Positions 11,696 through 21,575 of a stretch of 64,000 nucleotides of DNA are shown in pieces (positions within the stretch are counted from its first letter, which is position 1; every line of letters starts with the position of its first letter). A program made the position numbers and the translations under genes. The DNA comes from Leishmania mexicana MHOM/GT/2001/U1103 (taxonomy: Eukaryota > Euglenozoa > Kinetoplastea > Trypanosomatida > Trypanosomatidae). The stretch spans positions 186,001 through 250,000 of the forward strand of contig NC_018318.1 of the NCBI RefSeq assembly GCF_000234665.1, written 5' to 3'. Under the pieces are notes generated by a model that saw nothing but the letters and a program-made list of their open reading frames with translations, ran no database searches and was not told the DNA's origin.

Positions 11696-13165
11696 CTAGA
11701 CGCCAAAGGTCTGTCGCCCAATGAGCGGGTTCTGGAAGCTCTGCGGAGACTGCCGTGATGCTGCCGATTTCATGGAGCCTGTACTTGAGGCGCGTTTCAA
11801 TATCGAATTCGCCGGTGGGTTATTGACCATCGACGCCGCGGTGGTGACAGGGCTGCTTTTCCGACTGCAGGTGCTGTCCGGCCAGAATGAAGGACGTCGA
11901 TGCACCGCATCCGTTCTACTGCGCGCAGCTATAAAGCTGCCACGGGTCTGCGGCTGCGACTGAATGCCTTGGCTCGAGAGCGCCGCCGCGGCACAGGCGT
12001 GCTGCTGCTGCTGCTGATGCGGCTCAGCGGAAAGCACGTGGAGCTGGGCGGATTTGGGGCTGATGCTGTGTGAGGAGGCGCAGCGCTGGGTCACAGGACT
12101 CAGAGTCACCGTTGACGAGGCGACAACGCTGCCCTGTGGCGTCCGAGCGAGCGAGCTGACCGAGCGCTGATTTCGACGCCGCTTTGCTGCGAGCTTCTCC
12201 TCGGCTCTCGCCGTTCGAGCCTGCACGTCTTCGATTTTGGCACACAACTCCGCTTCCTCCTTCAAGGCCGGCTTGTACCCACACAGGTACATGAGGAGGA
12301 GAGAAATGAAGAGAATGACGAGAAGACCCGCTGACACGACGATCGGGACCAGCAGCGGGATATCGCCGAACTTATGTACCGCCGCCCACGCCGGGGCGGA
12401 AGTGGTGTCCAGCAGTGCGAGCTGGGCGGCTGCCTTGCCGGTCGGGGTGTCGACGCGGTGCTCGACGTAGGTCAAGAAGGGCATGTAGCGACGTGTGTAG
12501 CGCCATTCACCGTTGGCGTCTACCGCAAGCGTAGAGTTGGCGCCGTAGATGCAGGAGCATTCCGGCCACGGCCTGAAGGATGAACAGCTCCGGTATTGGG
12601 CACGGTACTTGTCGGAGAAGTTCGTGTAGAAGCCGTTGACCGCCTTCGTGCCATCCCAGAAGATGAGTCGGGGGTCGATCTGATCTGACGGCAAGCGGTC
12701 TGGCAGCGACGCTGGATAGCGCCAGTACTGAACGCAGCAGAGCGGGTTGTCGGCGACGCAGTCGCCGGCGATGCCCGCGTGCAGCAGTGTCTTGAAGCAA
12801 CCCGAGAGGGTGTAGGTGGTGTTCCAATCGTTCTGCGGCAAGGATAAGAAGTTGCAGCGGTCAAAGCCATGCTCTTCCGCACCAGTGCCGAAGTTCGCCA
12901 TGACGGAGCTGCTGATGAGGTTCTTGATGAAGATGTTCATGTCCTCGGTGAAGGCGTAGAGAAAGCTACATGACGCATTTGGCAGTAGGCGATCAATGTC
13001 GACGACGGGGTCGCTTTTCGCCTCATAGGTGAACTTTCCGCCTCTGCGCTGCGCCAGCAGGTACGCCGGCGAGGCGTCCACCACCACCGCGGTGAATGCG
13101 GACACGGACAAGAGCAGGGTGAGGAGAGCCTGCACGGCGTGGAACGGTTCCGCGACGGCGAACAT
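11696..13165 (-). CDS. Conserved cysteine-rich membrane protein with long cytoplasmic tail
   Basis: A 489-residue protein starting at ATG 13165-13163. An N-terminal hydrophobic segment (about residues 10-30) acts as signal peptide or anchor. A cysteine-rich domain with N-glycosylation sequons follows, containing CFKTLL (123-128), LCC...YWR (142-149), FWDG (169-172), VNGFYTNFS (176-184) and DANGEWRY (216-223). A strong membrane helix spans about 270-295. The remaining 190 residues are cytoplasmic, with a charged coiled-coil-like stretch (about 302-336) and then Ser/Gln/Ala-rich low complexity. It is the longer paralogue of the 7210-8286 product, and the ectodomain aligns well while the tails do not. 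Function is unknown. The different tails suggest the two proteins present a similar ectodomain with different cytoplasmic partners, which is inference. Confidence 0.78.
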   Translation of the reverse strand: MFAVAEPFHAVQALLTLLLSVSAFTAVVVDASPAYLLAQRRGGKFTYEAKSDPVVDIDRLLPNASCSFLYAFTEDMNIFIKNLISSSVMANFGTGAEEHGFDRCNFLSLPQNDWNTTYTLSGCFKTLLHAGIAGDCVADNPLCCVQYWRYPASLPDRLPSDQIDPRLIFWDGTKAVNGFYTNFSDKYRAQYRSCSSFRPWPECSCIYGANSTLAVDANGEWRYTRRYMPFLTYVEHRVDTPTGKAAAQLALLDTTSAPAWAAVHKFGDIPLLVPIVVSAGLLVILFISLLLMYLCGYKPALKEEAELCAKIEDVQARTARAEEKLAAKRRRNQRSVSSLARTPQGSVVASSTVTLSPVTQRCASSHSISPKSAQLHVLSAEPHQQQQQHACAAAALSSQGIQSQPQTRGSFIAARSRTDAVHRRPSFWPDSTCSRKSSPVTTAASMVNNPPANSILKRASSTGSMKSAASRQSPQSFQNPLIGRQTFGV

Positions 13166-13955
13166 TATATATTTTTTCTGTTGTGAGCCTACAGAAGAGG
13201 GCGGTATTGGTCAGGTGGAGGGAGGGGTGGGGATGGGAATGGGGGAGGAGTCTAAGAGGAGCGCCGTATCTCTTTTAGTTTTCTGCGGGAGGAGGGAAGG
13301 GGGGGGGGCACAATCAAAAGGGTGGCAAAAACAAATGGTGAGGGGCGGGTTGGGTGGCGATGGGACTCGAAAATCACGCGTTTTCGTCTTCATTGATCGC
13401 GCGCGCCTAGAGCATCTGGCATGTTTGTGTGGGTTTCTGTGGTGGTGGGGGAGGGGAAGGGGAGGGAGGGGAGGAGGGTGGATAGGGAGCAATCACAGAG
13501 CCTGATGTTCATCACAGCGACCGTGCAAGCCACGCGCCTTGCATTCCTCCATAAACAGAAAGAAGAAGGGCAACAGATACTGAGGGCTCCCAGCAGCGGC
13601 ACATGATGGACATGTTAAGGCTGTTCTTCGTTTTCTCGTTGTCCCTGAGTGGGGGGGGGAGTAGTAGCAGTGCCGACTGCAGAAGGGTAACGCTTGCTCA
13701 CAGACGCAACGACCCATTCATGCCTCACAGATGAATCGAATACCCAACACAGCGCCGTGCATCGCGCGTCTCCGCAGGCACACTTCGCTGAGGGAACACG
13801 CTCTGCTTGGTGTCAGCGGCGTCCCTCCCTTCCCCCGGGAGCAAGCTATGAGCCCGCAGATACTATCACTTGAAAAACGACGCTAACTACGTCCTCTGTT
13901 GCGAAGAGAGGCGAGCAAAGACGAGTGAGGACGCAGGGGGTGCGTGTGTGCGTGC
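13166..13955. other. Intergenic region, no gene seen
   Basis: Contains purine-rich runs on the plus strand (13218-13310 and 13447-13480), which form pyrimidine tracts on the transcribed strand. The remainder, 13490-13955, is of mixed composition without a supported gene. Confidence 0.45.
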
Positions 13956-14738
13956 TCAAGAGGGGGCCGCACCCTCCCTGCCTTTCTTCAGTATGTCGCC
14001 AAGACCCTTGCCAAGGATGTCGACGTTTCCCTCGCCACACACTTCTTCACGCAGTGGACCTCTTTCATCGCGCTCGCGAGCACGACACGACGCCAGTGCG
14101 CACTCCAGCTGCACCTGTCGCTGCAGAGCCGCATCTCCGAGTCGCAGAAGTGGCTGCACCACGCGCGCATCGACCGCTGCAAGCCGCTCGCGTTCTTGCT
14201 GGAGGGCATCGGCCAGCATCTTCACCTGCCACTCCAGCTGCTGCACGTACCGCCTCGTATGGGGGTCCATAGGTAGCGCTTGAGCTGGCGGACACGCTGT
14301 AGATGACGGCTCCGGCAGACCCCTTCTACCGTCAGGTTTCGCTACCTCGTCCTCTGAGTTGAACTTGCTCTTGAACTGCGTGGGTGTGGTAGTGGTGTCC
14401 GCGGGGACACGCATGTGCGATTCGCCGGGCGCCTTTTCAGCCGAGTTCGCATTTTCCTCTACCGGGGAAGGATTCTGGATCGATGTTGGCGAGTGGAAGG
14501 GTACCGAGGCACGCTCCAATGGGGCTCTACCCAGATTTGCGTCCTCGGACCCTTGGAGAACGTTGTGTGACCGGTTCAGTAAGGCTCTTGCTTCGCGCTG
14601 ACGACGCTGCTGCAAGATGGCTTCCGCATGCGCGCGGTACGGGGTACTGAGGTAGTTGTGCAGCGTCGCAAGCTTCTCCTCAAGCTCATCAACTGTGAGT
14701 GACGCGCCGCTTCTGACTGGGGTCCCCTTCGACGTCAT
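13956..14738 (-). CDS. Hypothetical coiled-coil protein
   Basis: A 260-residue protein. The frame is open upstream to 14915, but the extra residues are Ser/Pro-rich 5'-UTR-like sequence, so the ATG at 14738-14736 (MTSKGTPVRSG) is preferred. A short helical segment (about residues 15-55, TVDELEEKLATLHNYL then ILQQRRQREARALL) is followed by a polar, probably disordered middle. A second helical segment follows (about 165-228, RRYVQQLEWQVKMLADALQQ and on through ARVVQPLLRLGDAALQRQ), likely a coiled coil. I recognise no catalytic or binding motif. It may be a cytoskeletal or scaffold component, but nothing in the neighbourhood fixes its role. Confidence 0.65.
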   Translation of the reverse strand: MTSKGTPVRSGASLTVDELEEKLATLHNYLSTPYRAHAEAILQQRRQREARALLNRSHNVLQGSEDANLGRAPLERASVPFHSPTSIQNPSPVEENANSAEKAPGESHMRVPADTTTTPTQFKSKFNSEDEVAKPDGRRGLPEPSSTACPPAQALPMDPHTRRYVQQLEWQVKMLADALQQERERLAAVDARVVQPLLRLGDAALQRQVQLECALASCRARERDERGPLREEVCGEGNVDILGKGLGDILKKGREGAAPS

Positions 14739-15859
14739 CCCACGACTTGCGGGTGAGGAATCCACCTGGCAGAGCCCAGAGAAGACGCAACGGGGCGCAG
14801 GTGGCGAAACAGACGGCGAGAGAGACCGAGAGCGGTGGTGTGATGATGGTAACGTGCTGGACAGAAGCGAGCGATCAGGAGGGAAGACGGGGAGGGAGGC
14901 GCGCGCCCACCTCACTATCTAAATAGAGATGCAGAGAACCTGCTCTCTTCTCCTTGCTTTGGCGACGTATCACACAGAGTGTCGAGGTGGGTGGGTGGGT
15001 GGGTGGGGGTGGGTTAGAGGGGTGGAGGGCCCTGGCACATTTTCGTTGGCCTGGCGACATGTGAGCGAGTGCATGATAAAGGGAGACACGTGCGGAGGAA
15101 GACGAAGAGTTGGTCCGGTGGTGGTGGGGGAGGATCGGGAGTAGAGCAGTGAGCGGTTCGTCGGGCGTCGTGTTGGAAGCTCATCGCCCACATACACATA
15201 CACACACACACACGCAAACAGATGGGAGGAACATCGATGCACGGCCGTGTCAGCCCTCCCCCCTCCCCGCCTCGTTTTCTTCTCTTCAGCCTTCATTTCG
15301 TCGGTCTCCCACGCATGCACACGTGATCGACATCCCACCGACACCGCCACGCACGAGCGCGCTCCTCGCTCCCTTCGTGTTATGCTCGTGGAACACCGCA
15401 CGTGGGAGGGGGAGGGGGAGGGGAGCTTTTCCTCGTTTGTTCGGAGGTGCGTCACGTCTTCCACCGCTCTTATCGACAGACAAGGGAGGGAGGAGGGGGA
15501 CGGTTTTAGTTCGCTTTACAGTGCATAAAAGGGAGAGGGAAGGGAGGGGGGAGGCACAAGGGTCGCGGTGTGAGTAGCAAGTGGCGGCCAAGTAGCGAGG
15601 GGCAGGGGAGGGGGCAGCAGGAGAGGCAGAGGCCACGCACACGCGATCGCTTGCACGTGCACCCGCACCCGCACCCGCACCCGCACCCGCACCCATCCAC
15701 CTCTTGCTCTCTACCCGTGGCACTGCCCCTATATCTCTTTCCATAGGTTATTCGCGTCATCGAGAGTTAGGATACCAAAGAAAACTCGAAAGGGAACAAA
15801 ACCCGCATCGTGCACCAACACGGCTACCGCCTTCTGCGCCATTACGCGGATCCTGAGGC
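14739..15859. other. Intergenic region with G-rich and hexamer repeats
   Basis: No gene seen. Notable are a GGGT-rich tract at 14986-15018, a CA run at 15199-15214, purine-rich tracts at 15408-15423 and 15530-15560, and a (CACCCG)n hexamer repeat at about 15657-15695. Confidence 0.5.
15657..15695. repeat. (CACCCG)n hexamer microsatellite
   Basis: About six consecutive copies of the hexamer CACCCG are read directly here. The minus strand is GGGTGC-rich and lies just upstream of the 15860-19381 gene, within its likely 3'-flanking or downstream splice region. Confidence 0.8.
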
Positions 15860-18800
15860 TTAGTGCTTGTCCTCTGATGCGGACAGCGCGCGGCTGTGGT
15901 ACTTGCGCTTGTACCCTTGTGCCTTGCTGCAGTCGAAGAACTTGATTTTCTCTGTGTCCTCGAGGTATTGACGCACGAGGTGCAATCCGGCTACGCTGTA
16001 GTCCATGCGACTGACGCTCTCGTCCAGGCCCTCGGAGATGCGTCGGCGAAGCACGGCGAGACGACGAGCACCTTGGACTTCAGAGACTTCGCCGCGGACG
16101 GCGGCGGCGCGCAACCCCTGAGTGGACCCCGACTCTGCGGGCATCATGACAAGCGCGAGAACCATCTTCGACGCCATCTCGTAGTTGAGCACGGCCTTCT
16201 CCGTCAGCATCGATTCCAGCGCCGTCAGTAGCGCATCGACGTGTATGCTGGTGAGCGACAGCAGGGTGTGGCGCAGCTCGCTCGGGCGGATCGTCTCGAT
16301 GGTGGACCAGAGAAACTCCCACTCCGACATATTCAGCAGCATCGGGTGACGCGGCGTCGTATCGTCGCCGCACTGCTTGCGCTGCTGCTCAACGTTCACA
16401 ATGTCTAGCGCCTCCATTAGCCGCTCCGCCGCCTCCGCCGTTGTGGCCGTCTGCTGGCCCGCAATGCCCACCTCAGCGACCCCGGTGCCATTCACGTCCG
16501 CCCCGTCGAGCTTCTGCAGCGCCGCACGCTTGGCGGTTTCCTCGTCCATCGCCTCCTGCGCCATGCGCTCCTCCTCTTCGTGAGGGAAGACGATGTCTTG
16601 CGTGCGCAGGAAGCAGCGGATGCACCGGTCAGCGCCGGCCGTCGCGACGCACGTGCCGTTGGCGGTGACGGACACTGCCCAGAGACCGCGCTGGTGCTGG
16701 CGGAAGAGCTGGATCATCGTCCAGTTGTCGCCGTCCCACTGCTTCACAGACCCGTCCATGGACACAGTAAAGACGTAGTGCGTATCCTCGAGGAACTCCA
16801 CCTGCGTGATGTAGTCGTCGTGGGCGTGTATGGCGCGGTGGCAGTCACCAAAGTCGGTACCCCAGAAGCGCAACGACTTGTCCATGCCGACCGAGGCTAC
16901 CAGTGTGCCATCCGTGGAGAAGGAGAGCGACGTCGGCGGCAGCTTGTGGCCAAAGAGGGAGAGGTACGGCTTCATGGTGTCGGCAAAGAAGAGCTGGACG
17001 TTGTTGTTCTGCAGACCCACCCCGAAGAAGCGCCCATCCGGGCTGAAGGCGGCGCACAGCGGCACCTCCGTCAGCTCGATCTCCTGCTCCTGCAGAAGGG
17101 TGGCACCGCTGCCTCCGGCCCCGGCGGACATTGCATTGTCATCATCACGATCTGCTCCAGTCATCCGGGCCTTCTTGGCAGCGCCACGGGTACCCGCGCT
17201 CTGGGCATTTTTCTTGTCCTCGGTGAGCCCGATAGACCACAAAAGTAGCCGACGATCCGCGCCGAGCGTGACGAAGCCAGCGCCGTCCGGCTTCCGCACG
17301 GTGTGCTTCACCCCGCCAACGTGGATGGCAGGCTCACGGAAAAGCACAACCGACGACGCCACGTCGAGCAGCAGCACCGACCCGTCCTGCTGGCCGACGC
17401 AGCAGAGCAAGGAGGAGATGGCGGACATGCAGGTCGCGTCCTCGACGTCCACGCTGCCCACGTTGTTCAGCGCGCCCTTGAAGTCCACGCGTGCCAGGTT
17501 TGCCTCCTTGGCGTCGTAGAAGTCGTGATGGTCCAGGTGGTCGGTCTCCAGAAGGGTCTCCTTCACCGTCAGCGACCACATCATCACCTTCTCCCTGCTT
17601 ATCGACAGTAGTGCTGTGTCGGTGTCGACGAATGCCAGCTCGCGAATGTCGCTGTGATGCCCCTTCCAGTCGAAGGTGTGACGCGGCCGTAGGTCCGTCA
17701 GAGTCAGCACCGACGCTCCCTCGCGGTCGCTCGTCGTCAGCGTTGTCGTGAAGGTCTCCATCGTGTTGCTGCTGTACGTGACGGCGATGTGCAGCGTATC
17801 GGCCTCGCTGAGCTGCTCGCGGGACGTCGGTGGCACGAAGCACACACTGCGGATCTTCTGCGGGAGGAAGAAAGCGCGCAGTGAGACGACTTCCTCTGCA
17901 CCTGTTGCCGCCACGACGGTGGCGGCGCTCGCGGTGGTGCCTCCGTTCGACGGCGCCGCATCGTCCTCGTCGCCGTCTTGAGCACCGTCGTCCTCGGCTA
18001 CAGTGTCGCCCATCTTGCTCTTCTTACGGCTTGTCTTCTTCTTATCCGTCTTGCGCCCAGAACTCGCGCTCGCCTCCTCGTCCACCACCTCAGCGCCGTC
18101 GGCTGGCGTTCCAGCCTCCGTTGCCGCCGCAGCGGGGCCACGTCGTCGCTTGCGCTTGCGGTACAGCTTCCTCTTCACATCCTCGGCCGTCAGCACATGG
18201 AACACCTCCACGGTGCGACTTGTGCACCCCACCATAAACGCGCCGTCGTGCGAGAAGTTGAGTGCCGTGATAGGCTTGTGATACTTGCGTGACACCGTGC
18301 CATGGTCAAGAATCGCGCCATCCTCCAGCTGCGTCTCGTTGGCGGCGCCGCTCTGCTCTGCTGCGGCCAGCGATGCCGACGCCAGCAGCGGTTCTGTGTT
18401 GTACACCTTCAGGTAGTTCTCTCGCAGGCCGCAGTAGAGGCGGCGACCCTGCGAGTCCGCTACCATGGCGGTAACCTGGGTGTCAGAGGCGATGACGGTG
18501 TGGAGGCATTGGCGCAGGGTGAGGTCCCAGGTCTTGACCAGGCCATCTGCTGATCCACTCAGCAGCAGAGTGCGGCCGCAAGCGGTGCCGCTAACGCTGC
18601 CAGAACTGCCGCCCATATCACCAACGGCACCGGTTCTCATAGACGAGGACGGCACTATCGCCAGCCCTACCACGCCACCGCGGTGGCCGCGCAGACGGAA
18701 CGACGCCTCTTGGCTTACGAGGTCCCAGACCGTGATGTCGGTGTCTTGTCCTGCCGAGCACAGCGTCGAGCGGGATGAGTCGACGGCAACAGCCAGCACT

Positions 18801-19381
18801 TGCGTGTCCACGCGGTGGCCCAGCGCGTAAAAGCGGCACACCGGCAGGCCGTAGTTGTTGGCCGCACTGCAGGAGAATACCGCCACGTATCCGTTCGAGT
18901 ACCCGACAAACAGCATCCAGCCCGCACTGTACTGATGCGTCGCGGCACCGCTGCCACTGTGCGCGTCTGCGCCGACACCAAACTTGCTGCCACGTTGGTT
19001 CGCCTCCATGGGCACGACGTGCAGGGTGGTGACCTCGACCGGCATCTTGGCCTCGGCAGGGATGAGAGTGTGTAGCAGCTCTCCACTGCGCACCGAGTAG
19101 ACACGGACGGCCTCGAGGGACGGCACAAAGACTGCCGCTGCCGACGTGGCGATCACGGGAGCAAGGGCCGTACGACCACTGGTGGCATGTTCCCCACGTC
19201 CGTAGGGCGACCCACCGCGACTGCCACGGCCAAGGGAGCCGGTGCGCGGGCGGGCGCTGCTGCCGGCTGCGGCGGTGTAGCGAGACGGCACCACAGCGGC
19301 ATCCATCGCGAGAGAGGCATTGCTCACTACAGCGCCGCCTTGTGGTCCGACGACGTAGCGCAAGTACGTCTTCTCCACCAT
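15860..19381 (-). CDS. UTP12: UTP12/WDR3-like SSU processome WD-repeat protein
   Basis: A 1173-residue protein starting at ATG 19381-19379. The N-terminus MVEKTYLRYV resembles the opening of WDR3/Dip2 proteins. Many WD repeats fill residues from about 60 to 390 and from about 560 to 930, with typical endings such as ITVWDL, VKTWDL, LLLWSI, LRFWGT and VKQWDG. Between the two propellers is a charged insert with a basic run (KLYRKRKRRRG) and Lys/Asp-rich low complexity. The C-terminal part (about 1010-1140, through SEWEFLWSTIETIRPSELRHTLLSL and EKAVLNYEMASKMVLALV) matches a Utp12 domain. In yeast and humans this protein is part of the UTP-B complex that binds U3 snoRNP and nascent pre-rRNA in the nucleolus and is needed for 18S rRNA maturation. 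The length is larger than the roughly 940 residues of yeast and human forms, mostly because of the insert. The assignment is strong; the alternative is another UTP-B WD protein. Confidence 0.85.
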   Translation of the reverse strand: MVEKTYLRYVVGPQGGAVVSNASLAMDAAVVPSRYTAAAGSSARPRTGSLGRGSRGGSPYGRGEHATSGRTALAPVIATSAAAVFVPSLEAVRVYSVRSGELLHTLIPAEAKMPVEVTTLHVVPMEANQRGSKFGVGADAHSGSGAATHQYSAGWMLFVGYSNGYVAVFSCSAANNYGLPVCRFYALGHRVDTQVLAVAVDSSRSTLCSAGQDTDITVWDLVSQEASFRLRGHRGGVVGLAIVPSSSMRTGAVGDMGGSSGSVSGTACGRTLLLSGSADGLVKTWDLTLRQCLHTVIASDTQVTAMVADSQGRRLYCGLRENYLKVYNTEPLLASASLAAAEQSGAANETQLEDGAILDHGTVSRKYHKPITALNFSHDGAFMVGCTSRTVEVFHVLTAEDVKRKLYRKRKRRRGPAAAATEAGTPADGAEVVDEEASASSGRKTDKKKTSRKKSKMGDTVAEDDGAQDGDEDDAAPSNGGTTASAATVVAATGAEEVVSLRAFFLPQKIRSVCFVPPTSREQLSEADTLHIAVTYSSNTMETFTTTLTTSDREGASVLTLTDLRPRHTFDWKGHHSDIRELAFVDTDTALLSISREKVMMWSLTVKETLLETDHLDHHDFYDAKEANLARVDFKGALNNVGSVDVEDATCMSAISSLLCCVGQQDGSVLLLDVASSVVLFREPAIHVGGVKHTVRKPDGAGFVTLGADRRLLLWSIGLTEDKKNAQSAGTRGAAKKARMTGADRDDDNAMSAGAGGSGATLLQEQEIELTEVPLCAAFSPDGRFFGVGLQNNNVQLFFADTMKPYLSLFGHKLPPTSLSFSTDGTLVASVGMDKSLRFWGTDFGDCHRAIHAHDDYITQVEFLEDTHYVFTVSMDGSVKQWDGDNWTMIQLFRQHQRGLWAVSVTANGTCVATAGADRCIRCFLRTQDIVFPHEEEERMAQEAMDEETAKRAALQKLDGADVNGTGVAEVGIAGQQTATTAEAAERLMEALDIVNVEQQRKQCGDDTTPRHPMLLNMSEWEFLWSTIETIRPSELRHTLLSLTSIHVDALLTALESMLTEKAVLNYEMASKMVLALVMMPAESGSTQGLRAAAVRGEVSEVQGARRLAVLRRRISEGLDESVSRMDYSVAGLHLVRQYLEDTEKIKFFDCSKAQGYKRKYHSRALSASEDKH

Positions 19382-20589
19382 TGCTGCCTGTCGACTAGCG
19401 TTCAGGTGAGCAGAGGCGGAGTATCAAAGGAGAGGGGCCTTCGTCGCAGTGGCGAGGGTGCGGGTGCGGGATGTGTTGCCGCCACGCACCACTGTTAAGC
19501 GAGCGCACTCTCTCCTCCTGTCCTTTGGCCGCCAACGAGCGAAGAAGGACCGCTGCTGCCGCAAGCGCAGAAAAAAAATCAAAAGATGGAGAAATGCACG
19601 CCGTCCACGGCTCGGGTACGCTGCCCGTGAGAGAGAGAGGAGCAAGCTGAGGGAGGGGAGGGGAGGGTGGGGGTAGGGGTGGGTTCAAGACGTGCTGAGC
19701 TGCCGACACTGCGCGCGTAGGCGGATCAAGCGCAGATGCCTTGTACGCATGCTTGTGTGTGTGTGTTATGGGAGAGGAGGAAGGGGGAAGGGCCGGCATT
19801 CGAACGGCTCCGCACCACACCTTGCAGCTTTAAATGGCAGGCGCTCCGGCAGATCGACTGTCAGAGCGTCAAGCCACACGACTCACATACAAAGAGATGC
19901 ACCTGCACAACTCCTTGTATGCACGGCCAGAGGAACGGCACAGAGGCAGCAGTGGGCAATGTCTTTTCAACAACAACGGAGAGGAGAGGAGGGGGCATGT
20001 GCGCACGCGACAACGCTGCTTTCTTATTACTCGACACGGAAACCTGATGTAGCGAACCAACCTACTCGATACACACAGAGAGAGGGGAGTGCACCATGCG
20101 TTGTCGGCGAGGATCGCGCCTGCACACATGTTCTCTCAGACAACGCCTTCTCTGCTTAGCGTGTGCGCGCCGGTGAAGCACACATACACATGCTCAAGGG
20201 AGACACACACAAACAGCCGCCATGTGCGACACCGCCGACTGCTGCTGCTTCCCTCCTCCGGTATTCACAAGGTGACCAATCCGCACCAGAAAATGGCGCG
20301 AAGATCATCAGACAACAAGCACTGCTCTGTGGCTGCAGAGATGGAGAGGAGGAGAAGTGTTGAAAGACACACACACACACACACAAAGGGAGAGTGCGAG
20401 AGGAAGGATGGGCCACACGCACGAGAGCAGAGCGAGCCGTGCGGCATCTCTCCTTCAGCATCCGTTGCTGTCTCTCCATCACTGTCCTTCGGAGACACAC
20501 ACGCACACTAGAGAGAGGAGACGACAAGAGGCAACGGCAGCCATCACCATACTACGAACGTGGTTTGGACTCCCGCACATACACGCGCG
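19382..20589. other. Intergenic region, no gene seen
   Basis: About 1.2 kb with purine-rich tract 19651-19682, GT run 19755-19767, CA runs 20370-20386 and 20496-20508. It forms the 5' flank of the UTP12-like gene and the 3' flank of the LYR gene. Confidence 0.45.
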
Positions 20590-20970
20590 CTAGATGATCC
20601 CGCCGAGCTGGTTCTCCAGCATCCAGTGACCCTTTTCAAACATGATCCCCCGCACTCGAGAGCTCGTCTGGCGCGAGGTGACCTCGAGCTCGTAGCGCAC
20701 CTTGCGGCGGTAGTAGTCCTTGTCTGTCACCACTAGCGTCTTGTAGCCCTCCTTTAAAAGGCGGCGATAGAGCTGGCACGCTTGCTCGGCGGTCGGCTCT
20801 ATGGGCGGCAGGTACTGACTCGACTCGATGCGCTGCTGCTCCAGCTCCATGCGCCGACGGTTGGCGCGGGTGTAGTCCGGAGGCCCCTCCTTCCACCACT
20901 TTCCACCGGCGCCAAGGAGAAAAGGCGTGCGGCAAAGCTGAAGTCGTACAGGCGAAGTGCAGAGGAGCAT
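20590..20970 (-). CDS. LYR-motif small mitochondrial protein
   Basis: A 126-residue basic protein. The frame extends to 21003 but begins there with GTG; the ATG at 20970-20968 (MLLCTSPVRLQLCRTPF) starts an arginine-containing N-terminus that could be a mitochondrial presequence. The core has LYR at residues 67-69 in QLYRRLLKEGYKTL, followed by YYRRKVRYEL (86-95) and VRGIMFEKG, ending LENQLGGII. This order (LYR, then YxRxxVRxEF-like, then a hydrophobic helix) is that of LYR-motif (LYRM, complex-1-LYR) proteins. These are small mitochondrial adaptors that bind acyl-ACP and help assemble respiratory complexes, iron-sulphur clusters or mitoribosomes. Which client this one serves cannot be told. 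Confidence 0.65.
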   Translation of the reverse strand: MLLCTSPVRLQLCRTPFLLGAGGKWWKEGPPDYTRANRRRMELEQQRIESSQYLPPIEPTAEQACQLYRRLLKEGYKTLVVTDKDYYRRKVRYELEVTSRQTSSRVRGIMFEKGHWMLENQLGGII

Positions 20971-21575
20971 GGTCCATGCGTCGTCAACACGAGGCGTATA
21001 CACTGTTGCAGTGCTGGTGTGGTAAGCAGGGAGGAGGGGGGGGGGAATTCGATGCCGGAATCTGTGCCGGAGCGCGAAACACGCGTCCGTATGTGCTTGT
21101 GCGTGTGCGCGCTGACACCTACAAGGGAGATGTTCTGTGTGTGCCGGGGGGTTTGAGCAGGATGCGCTGTAACCCCTCCGATGAGGCAGAAGAGAGCAAC
21201 AACGGAGAGGGCAGGGGGTGTAGGAACGATGCTTCTGTGTGTGCGTGTGTGTGTGTGTCGGAGGGAGGGGAGGACATGGCGTGCAGCGCGTTGGTCGTAC
21301 TCGCTGGCGAGCAGTGACCCGGGGCCATCGACGTTGCAGTCGCCGACATCAAGGCAGTCCACGCAGTTGACCGCACTTACGTATACGCACACGCACACAC
21401 AAGGAGGAGAAGAGCATTGCGCTCCGCGTGCCGTGTCTGCTCCATCACCTGGGTCTTTTGGTGTGCTTCTTCTGTTCAATGACCCGTGTTGGTCGGGACA
21501 GTCGCAAGCCGGTGTATCCATCAAAGAGGGGACGGTGCGTGGGGGAGAGGGAAAGAACGGAGGCGCCGTCGTACT
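20971..21575. other. Intergenic region, no gene seen
   Basis: Holds a poly-G run at 21036-21046, GT run 21235-21259 and CA run 21386-21400. No supported gene. Confidence 0.4.
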
